From: Glandiceps talaboti
Taxonomy: Eukaryota; Hemichordata; Enteropneusta; Spengelidae
NCBI RefSeq assembly: GCF_964340395.1
Contig: NC_135557.1
Location: 3,791,216-3,855,215, forward strand
Reading direction: 5' to 3'
DNA: 64,000 nt
How positions within the stretch are numbered: position 1 is the stretch's first letter; each line of letters opens with the position of its first letter. Below, piece by piece: positions 56,781 to 64,000 of this stretch. The position numbers and the translations under genes were made by a program. The notes under the pieces are model-generated. The model did not search any database, was not told the origin of the DNA, and saw nothing but the letters and a program-made list of their open reading frames with translations.

Positions 56781-57940
56781 CTGCCACTATATTTATATTT
56801 TTATCCATAAGAGTCGGTCAATTTTGAGTGCTATTTGCAGTTATGTATTTAGTGAATGGTAAATTTAATCAAACACTGAATGTTTTTTTGAACCCTTACT
56901 GCAGTGGTAAGAACCAAGTGGTTTTACCACTCAGCCACTGACAACCCTTGTTTTTTGACTTTTAAGTTGTTTACACACATCCATACAGACAGGCAGACTG
57001 ACACTTTGCCATGCTTATAACACTATTGAACTAAATAACCTACATTTTAAAAAAAATATCTATTATCCAAAAATGACATTTTTAAGCCCAATTTTCCCAT
57101 GTTCACCCAAATGTTGGGTTGTAGAAAGACACAAATAACCTGCCCAGTGAAAACAAATAAACTAGAAGAACTATGTATTCTATTAAAAAATGATATATTC
57201 TATATAATGTAAAACTTTTTCAGACAAGTTAAGGTTATATATCCCTGTTGGAAAATTGTACACACTTAGTGCAACATATCCCTTTCTGATGAAAAGCTGT
57301 ATTGTTCATACTGTATATGCCTCACGAATAAACATCCTTAGATCTCACAGTATCCTTTCAAATGTTAGGACCTTGGTTTTCAAGTTGGATGCTACAACTA
57401 CAGTACTTCTTTATTGACACTATACACAGTATAGTGTGGCAATTGACAGTGACACCCCACTGACAGTGGTGTGATATTATATTTAGGAAATAAAACCTAG
57501 AAGACAACACTCAAAAACCTTTTTGTACAATAAGTGTCAGGTAAGTATCATAGTTTTAAAAAGTATGAGAGAAAATTCTCTGAAGAAACTTGTGTGTACC
57601 CTGATAGTGGCTGAGGCGTATGCATGTATTTTACCCAGTGCAGGTAGATTTCAAAATCAAGGTGCACGTTGTTTATATTATCATTGAAAAAACACGCCAA
57701 ATCACCACAATTATTTTTGTTGGCAGATCGAGTGAAAGTCAAGTTGTCAAAAGGGAACACTGGTACCCCTAAGCTGATAAATATCAGAGAATATGTTTGC
57801 TTGTTAGCCTTAGTCATATGCAAATACCATAAACAGTATTCCTTTGACTTAGAAAGATGACTTGTTTATTATCATGGTAAAAAATGACATATGTTTATCC
57901 TGAGCAACTCAAAGAAGTATCCATAATTTGTATGCCAGCC
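56781..57940. other. Spacer containing one copy of the 297-bp duplication
   Basis: It holds 56856-57152 (see that entry). The rest, up to the 21-bp array, has no recognised feature. Confidence 0.6.
56856..57152. repeat. 297-bp perfect direct duplication, copy A
   Basis: Identical base for base to 60159-60455 as far as I can read. Its first ~95 bp are the 5' (tRNA-like) half of a minus-oriented SINE, ending abruptly at the block edge. The remainder contains tgtttacacacatccataca and ccaattttcccatgttcacc. Confidence 0.95.
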
Positions 57941-59335
57941 ATGAGGTTACATTGGCCATTATTTAGGCTACATTGGCCATTATTTAGACTACATTGGCCA
58001 TTATTTAGGCTACATTGGCCATTATTTAGGCTACATTGGCCATTATTTAGGCTACATTGGCCATTATTTAGGCTACATTGGCCATTATTTAGACTACATT
58101 GGCCATTATTTAGGCTACATTGGCCATTATTTAGGTTACATTGGCCATTATTTAGGCTACATTGGCCATTATTTAGGCTACATTGGCCATTATTTAGGCT
58201 ACATTGGCCATTATTTAGGCTACATTGGCCATTATTTAGGCTACATTGGCCATTATTTAGACTACATTGGCCATTATTTAGACTACATTGGCCATTATTT
58301 AGGCTACATTGGCCATTATTTAGGTTACATTGGCCATTATTTAGGCTACATTGGCCATTATTTAGGCTACATTGGCCATTATTTAGACTACATTGGCCAT
58401 TATTTAGGTTACATTGGCCATTATTTAGGCTACATTGGCCATTATTTAGGCTACATTGGCCATTATTTAGGCTACATTGGCCATTATTTAGGCTACATTG
58501 GCCATTATTTAGGCTACATTGGCCATTATTTAGGCTACATTGGCCATTATTTAGGCTACATTGGCCATTATTTAGGCTACATTGGCCATTATTTAGGCTA
58601 CATTGGCCATTATTTAGACTACATTGGCCATTATTTAGACTACATTGGCCATTATTTAGGCTACATTGGCCATTATTTAGGCTACATTGGCCATTATTTA
58701 GACTACATTGGCCATTATTTAGGCTACATTGGCCATTATTTAGGCTACATTGGCCATTATTTAGGCTACATTGGCCATTATTTAGGCTACATTGGCCATT
58801 ATTTAGGTTACATTGGCCATTATTTAGGTTACATTGGCCATTATTTAGGCTACATTGGCCATTATTTAGGCTACATTGGCCATTATTTAGGCTACATTGG
58901 CCATTATTTAGACTACATTGGCCATTATTTAGGTTACATTGGCCATTATTTAGGTTACATTGGCCATTATTTAGGTTACATTGGCCATTATTTAGGCTAC
59001 ATTGGCCATTATTTAGGTTACATTGGCCATTATTTAGGTTACATTGGCCATTATTTAGGTTACATTGGCCATTATTTAGGTTACATTGGCCATTATTTAG
59101 GTTACATTGGCCATTATTTAGGCTACATTGGCCATTATTTAGGTTACATTGGCCATTATTTAGGTTACATTGGCCATTATTTAGGCTACATTGGCCATTA
59201 TTTAGGTTACATTGGCCATTATTTAGGTTACATTGGCCATTATTTAGGCTACATTGGCCATTATTTAGGCTACATTGGCCATTATTTAGGCTACATTGGC
59301 CATTATTTAGGCTACATTGGCCATTATTTAGGCTA
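57941..59335. repeat. 21-bp minisatellite, about 66 copies (1.4 kb)
   Basis: The unit is acattggccattatttaggc+t with three variants at one or two positions (GGCT, GACT, GGTT). Because 21 is a multiple of three and the unit lacks stops in some frames, it is open for about 490 codons on each strand, as RLHWPLF or C(S/N)LNNGQ repeats. A variant gradient is visible: GGTT units dominate 58900-59230. Confidence 0.98.
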
Positions 59336-60080
59336 CAAAACATTAAAGAAAATTTGTAATGAAGTTTAATATGAATGACTGTGCACATTCATATATGGTG
59401 TACCCTAATTTAGTGCCAGTAAAAATGAGTTATCATGTAACTTATTGTTCTCTGCATGCTTTCCATATGCTTCAGTTGTGCAAAAAACTAGATTGAAAAA
59501 GTTACTGTTACACAAATTATGCCTTTTCAGGTATTAGGTGACAAACTAATGTTAAATATTTTACTGAAGTCTGCATATATGTTTATATCTTTATTGCAAT
59601 ATGAATCATTAACTATCCTTAAGGGACGTGGTCATGGTTCCTAGGGCCAGTTTTGTCAATAAGTTTGGAACATTATAACTGCAGAATTACACCACAAACA
59701 TTCCTACCAACTGTCTGCCACATTGCCAATGTAGCTTTCAAGATATAAGTTTTTCATCAAAATTACGATTTTTAGACGTAATTTGTATACATTGACAATG
59801 GGATCATCATGTTGCGAATTCACCTTCATCTGCACATACCCAGATGCATCCCCAATAAATGTCAGCTCAATCTGTCCAATATTTGTGGAATTAAAAAATT
59901 TTGACCAAAAAGACATTTTATACCAAATTTTCATATCACTGCTGGAATCATCATGTCATGAACATTTCATAGTCTTAACATCCTTAAGAATGTTCCCATC
60001 AAATTTCAGAATGATCTGCCCTGTAGTTATTGAGTTCATACGTTTTTTGACCAAACATCACATTTTTTACCACTTTTTTA
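59336..60080. other. Decayed dispersed repeat family region
   Basis: It contains gggacgtggtcatggttcct with agggccagttttgtcaata, plus repeated ccaaatttcag..atct(g)ccc..tagttattgag-like segments. Related 'gctaagggc(a/t)tgg' text occurs at 48252, 54298 and 60551, indicating a dispersed family. No coding region is seen. Confidence 0.5.
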
Positions 60081-60250
60081 CCCATTAAACTAGGGTACCC
60101 GGGAAAACCTGCATTGTTTGGTAGAGTCAAACTGAACGACACTCTTCTTACTTCCAGCATGGTAAATTTAATCAAACACTGAATGTTTTTTTGAACCCTT
60201 ACTGCAGTGGTAAGAACCAAGTGGTTTTACCACTCAGCCACTGACAACCC
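60081..60250 (-). mobile_element. tRNA-derived SINE, minus orientation, 3'-truncated
   Basis: On the minus strand: agggttgtcagtggctgagt at 60250, a B-box-like agggttcaaaa, then gtaagaagagtgtcgttcag, ending at gggtaccctagttt without the 3' tail. Its 5' half falls inside copy B of the 297-bp duplication. Confidence 0.8.
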
Positions 60251-60455
60251 TTGTTTTTTGACTTTTAAGTTGTTTACACACATCCATACAGACAGGCAGA
60301 CTGACACTTTGCCATGCTTATAACACTATTGAACTAAATAACCTACATTTTAAAAAAAATATCTATTATCCAAAAATGACATTTTTAAGCCCAATTTTCC
60401 CATGTTCACCCAAATGTTGGGTTGTAGAAAGACACAAATAACCTGCCCAGTGAAA
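60159..60455. repeat. 297-bp perfect direct duplication, copy B
   Basis: Identical to 56856-57152. Here the SINE inside it is continuous with its central region (60081-60158), so copy B is probably the source and copy A the product. Confidence 0.95.
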
Positions 60456-60815
60456 TAAGTACATCAACTTTGAGTTATCCTAACATTTCACCAAATGCCT
60501 ATCTATACCATCCTTGTTATATTTGCTATAAACTCTATTATTTGACTGTTGCTAAGGGCATGGCAATGGTTGCTAGGGCCACTTATGTAAGTATGACCCA
60601 CTCAAAATTTACAGATGATCAATTTTAGAATCATTACCAATTTCATCCCCAATAGGTTGAGACCAAAATCACTTGCATCATCAACAAGACAGACGGCCAG
60701 ACTTTACCATGAACCATTCATTCACTTTGTGCTTGAAATTAGAGAATGTTCAAGGAGGGGTAATCCAAGTGGCACTAATGGTTCATGATACTACTTAGAC
60801 ATATGTATATTTCAC
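60456..60815. other. Dispersed repeat fragment
   Basis: It includes tttgactgttgctaagggca and atggcaatggttgctagggc, another member of the dispersed family noted at 59630. No gene. Confidence 0.5.
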
Positions 60816-60819
60816 AGGT

Positions 60820-61000
60820 TGTTGATGATACTACAATTACCATATTGGTGTCTGATGAAACTTTCATTACTGGTGTGATAAATATTGTTAATAAGTTAAG
60901 TACTGTGGCAGGCCTAACTCTAAATGTTGGCAAAACAGAAGGTTTGTGGATCAGTTCCTGGAAAACACATAATGACTTGTATGGTGGTACAAAGTGAGCA
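60820..61000 (+). mobile_element. LINE reverse-transcriptase fragment
   Basis: The frame reads QVVDDTTITILVSDETFITG, INIVNKLSTVAGLTLNVGKT and EGLWISSWK. This is the RT block around the catalytic YADD (here VVDD) followed by the conserved GL-x-LN-x-x-KTE of LINE-type reverse transcriptases. Only about 60 codons survive, without start or flanking RT motifs. The missing Tyr-Ala at the catalytic box points to decay. Confidence 0.6.
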
Positions 61001-61327
61001 ACCAATTAAATCACTTGAGACATAGTTTTCAACTGATACCGTTAATAAGGGGATAAAGCACTGCCACAGATAAGAAAATATCAATTGGAAATATATAATA
61101 TCAATGAGAAACTTGGCAGTTTCCTTTGTGTGGCCAAATAGTCCTTAGCAGCTGAAAAGATAACATACCTCCTCAATGTGTGTTTCATATCAGAATCTCT
61201 TTTAGGGTGCCCTGAAAAATTATTTTTAAAAGTTTTTTTGGACTTCTAAACTTAACAAAACAAATCTTTGTAGAGGACATGTACCCCTCAAATACATTAC
61301 GCTATGTGACTGAATGGAGACCTGATT
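61001..61327. other. Unannotated spacer
   Basis: Nothing recognised between the LINE scrap and the piggyBac-like element. Confidence 0.5.
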
Positions 61328-62321
61328 TTAACCCTTGTGATGTGTCGTTGATATCCACGACGTAGCACTTCCGCACTCTCCACCACGTCGTTGATATCAA
61401 CTACAACAGGGTAATTTGCATATGCTGTCAATAAAGTGACGTTGTAATGGGTTTATCACTGTCCCACCCTTATACCCATAATAAGTAATGATGTACACGA
61501 TGTTATCTTATTAAATATTAAATTATTCAGGCGGGAAAGTCACATGTTCGATTTTTCTCACTTTTTGCCACCGAATGCAAATAGTGCCTACTTAGTAATG
61601 CCTAATATGGCGGCCGCTATAGATATGTATGTTGACCTTCGACATTATGCTAATATATTGAACGAATTAAACCCGGAAGACAGAGAGTTTTTTGCTCAAC
61701 AATTTCTAGACAGTGGTAGCGATGATGATGAAGAATTTTACATTTTTGAGGGAGTAAATTTTGTCCTCTTAAAACATATCGAAAACCCTCCTATAACTTC
61801 AACTTTTGGACTGACGTGGTCAATGGCTGGTCCTGCAATCGCGCGATCATGCCGATGACAAACCACAGATGCCAATGCCGTACGATTACTCCTACATGTT
61901 GGTTTACATGAACTGATAAAGACGTTATGGCAGGATCATGTGGCAGGATCTACATCATTGTCTTTCACCTAACGAAGTGTTAGATATAATTGTCTGTGAG
62001 ACGTATCGTTATGCTGTTATCTATAGACTTGCATGTATGCAGTATTTGTAAATGAAAATTTTTCACATGCTTTTTTGACCAAAAACGTGTGTTTTATACC
62101 AATTTTCCCCAATTTCTTAGTAAAGTTACTGACCATACATTTATGTACATTAAAATTCAATATTTCATAATTATTGATATACTTGTAGATGAGACCATAT
62201 CCCACCTGTTTTGGTGTAAAATGATCACTATCAAAACATTGTGTACAACTGTGTGCAACCTAAAAAGTCCTTGGCCTAGGGGGTCATTAGCATGGAAAGT
62301 CTATGGCATCTTAAGAGTTAA
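61328..62321 (+). mobile_element. Internally deleted piggyBac-like element with TTAA ends
   Basis: The left end reads TTAACCCTTGTGATGTG and the right end, in reverse complement, TTAACTCTTAAGATGCC. Both start at TTAA, the piggyBac target. A subterminal motif cgttgatatc(c/a)ac is repeated at 61347 and 61389. Inside, ATG at 61607 opens MAAAIDMYVDLRHYANILNE with an acidic DSGSDDDEEFYIFEG, the kind of N-terminus piggyBac transposases have, stopping at 61858. The catalytic domain is absent, so the element would be non-autonomous. The terminal match is only partial, so the assignment is moderate. Confidence 0.5.
61607..61858 (+). pseudogene. piggyBac-like transposase N-terminal remnant
   Basis: An open frame of 83 codons from ATG (context aatATGGcgg) to TGA. 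Acidic DSGSDDDEEF near residue 32-41 resembles the N-terminal region of piggyBac-like transposases. The later part (GPAIARSCR) has no match I know. The in-frame ATG at 61544 is an alternative start. The DDD catalytic core is missing. Confidence 0.4.
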
Positions 62322-63190
62322 AGAAATTGGTAACAACTAATAAATACTACTAAGTGTGATATTTTACACCATGGTGTAAATTTATATAGATGGAAAATTA
62401 TACAAAACAATAAGTGCATCACTTGTAATGACATGAAAACGACCTTTCCAATATGTTTGGGTTTGGTTGTGTTGCTTGTCATATTGGCATAAATTTTTCA
62501 TTTGCCAATTCATTCCTGTTGTTACTTTTGCAATGTGCAATACCATTTGGCAGGTGCTATTGGCGTGGTCTTGTTGCAAGGCAGATAAGTATATTGTTTC
62601 TTGTGCAAAATCCTAACTAGAGGCTGAAATTTTTTTAAAACACAAATCAAACACTTTAAGCACTTATATCCAAAAGAATACACATCAGATGCTTTTATAG
62701 TTTTAACGTAACTTTTGAAATTTTTTGAAATTTTTGTCTTATAAGCATAGGACAGTATGAGACAATGTTTAGAATCAATGCATCTTGTACAGTTTTACTT
62801 GACAAAAAATAAGCACTTTAATGATAATTTATGTTATAAAGTCGAGAGTCATTGCAGATAGTAAAATTTTGCCTTATGCATATCTGTACTTTACTATATG
62901 GTGCAAGGCCATGATCATGAAATTTTAAAATGATTACAGATCATAAACTTGTGTCTAATGAGCGTCTCTCTGTAATATAATACCATGGCACAAAAGAAGT
63001 AAAATGATTAAGTATTTCAGAATGTTACATAGATAAACTTACACTTCTCTCAAGATTAGAGAATGCGCCATCTGACTCTCGATGGGTTTGAATAAGACAT
63101 CCATCTCTGTCATCTAGTTGATGTACTTAATTGTCACCAAGGGAAGAAAGATCACGTTCCAAGACTTGACTTTTACGCTGAAAGGCCTGA
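62322..63190. other. Unannotated stretch
   Basis: AT-rich, no gene or repeat recognised. Confidence 0.5.
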
Positions 63191-63195
63191 ACACT

Positions 63196-63262
63196 GTGTA
63201 CGCCATGTCCATAGTTGTGTACATCATGTCCATATTTGTGTACATCATGTCCATATTTGTCT
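63196..63262. repeat. 21-bp tandem repeat, three copies
   Basis: tgtgtacatcatgtccatat+t is repeated, the first copy being tgtgtacgccatgtccatagt. Confidence 0.9.
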
Positions 63263-63412
63263 ATATTCAGAGCTTTGTCTTGCTCACTAATCCAAGCATC
63301 TCTAAAATAGACAAAAAAAAGAACACTATTCAGTTGAAGTTCTGGACATGAATAACAGAGCTATAACTGTGTTCCTATGTAGAGCTATGGCCAGTACTTT
63401 ACTATTTTACAT

Positions 63413-64000
63413 CTAATACATTTTTACATTCTAAGGCTGCACGAAATACATTTAATACATTTAATACACGCGAGATGGTTAAGGTACATTTAATGCATTT
63501 AATACATTCTAGAGTTGCACGAAATACATTCTATTTCTCGGCGATGGTCCGGGTAGCTTGCATTTAATACAGTTAATACATTCTAGAGTTGCACGAAATA
63601 CATTCTATTTCTCAGCGATGGTCCGGTAGCTTGCATTTAATACATTTAATACATTTAATACATTTAATACATTCTAGAGTTGCACGAAATACATTCTATT
63701 TCTCGGCGATGGTCAGGTAGCTTGCATTTAATACATTTAATGCATTTAATACATTTAATACAGTTAATACAGTTAATACATTCTAGAGTTGCACGAAATA
63801 CATTCTATTTCTCGGCGATGGTCCGGTAGCTTGCATTTAATACATTTAATACATTTAATACATTTAATACATTTAATACATTCTAGAGTTGCACGAAATA
63901 TATTCTATTTTTCGACGATGGTCCGGTAGCTTGCATTTAATACAGTTAATACATTCTAGAGTTGCACGAAATATATTCTTGTATCGGGAGATGGCACGGG
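63413..64000. repeat. Compound tandem repeat, cut by the window end
   Basis: About six copies of a core ctagagttgcacgaaataca, ttctatttctcggcgatggt, ccggtagcttgcatttaata are separated by 1-5 copies of a 9-10-bp acatttaat(a/g)c spacer. Core copies begin near 63433 (diverged), 63509, 63582, 63672, 63782, 63879 and 63955. Confidence 0.93.

Noticed and set aside
57884-59388. Two ~490-codon ORFs as genuine genes
   Set aside because: Both follow from a 21-bp unit without stops; no non-repetitive coding context or splice support. Kept only as a finding.

Overview
The window is AT-rich animal nuclear DNA with small phase-consistent exons, long introns and very dense simple-sequence, minisatellite and transposon content. 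Only one ordinary host gene is clear: the 3' two-thirds of an ERG-type (KCNH) voltage-gated potassium channel, on the + strand from 3001 to 14094. Eight exons join in frame into 637 residues, from the S2-S3 linker to a C-terminal coiled coil and stop. The protein and repeat content suggest an invertebrate bilaterian; I cannot name the species. There is no sign of bacterial or organellar DNA.

Layout. 1-14094: ERG exons and introns, the introns carrying TACA, ACA, TCTG, AT and TATG microsatellites, a degenerate 'TTCTCGTTCAATGA' repeat and a tRNA-derived SINE. 14095-22680: the ERG 3' flank with a long CT tract, two mutually inverted three-copy arrays, several short minisatellites, a foldback element and one possible orphan exon behind a CCAAT/TATA-like promoter.

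22683-36103: the most striking region. Two arms of about 1.4 kb, roughly 90% alike and in opposite orientation, bracket about 10.6 kb. The interior holds a minus-strand, multi-exon, decayed transposase-like gene (34314 down to 26506), a 5-kb array of about 72 copies of a 70-bp unit inside one of its introns, and a second decayed minus-strand coding region (25916 to 24812). I read the whole as one large terminal-inverted-repeat transposon of a family I cannot place.

36104-48230: remnants of a LINE, a Gypsy-type integrase and a DIRS/Ngaro-like gag-RT, a SINE and a small foldback. 48230-56780: a tandemly duplicated module whose two copies each carry inverted arms around AT-rich satellite and CA-rich sequence. 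Comparing the copies shows two precise insertions in copy 1: a 1.4-kb TIR element and a 237-bp foldback with a 9-bp target duplication. 56856-60455: a perfect 297-bp duplication flanks a 21-bp x ~66 minisatellite that is open for about 490 codons on both strands. 60456-64000: a LINE RT scrap, an internally deleted piggyBac-like element and a compound tandem repeat cut by the window end.

The ERG exons work together as one transcript. Nearly all remaining protein-like sequence belongs to mobile elements and is frameshifted or stopped.
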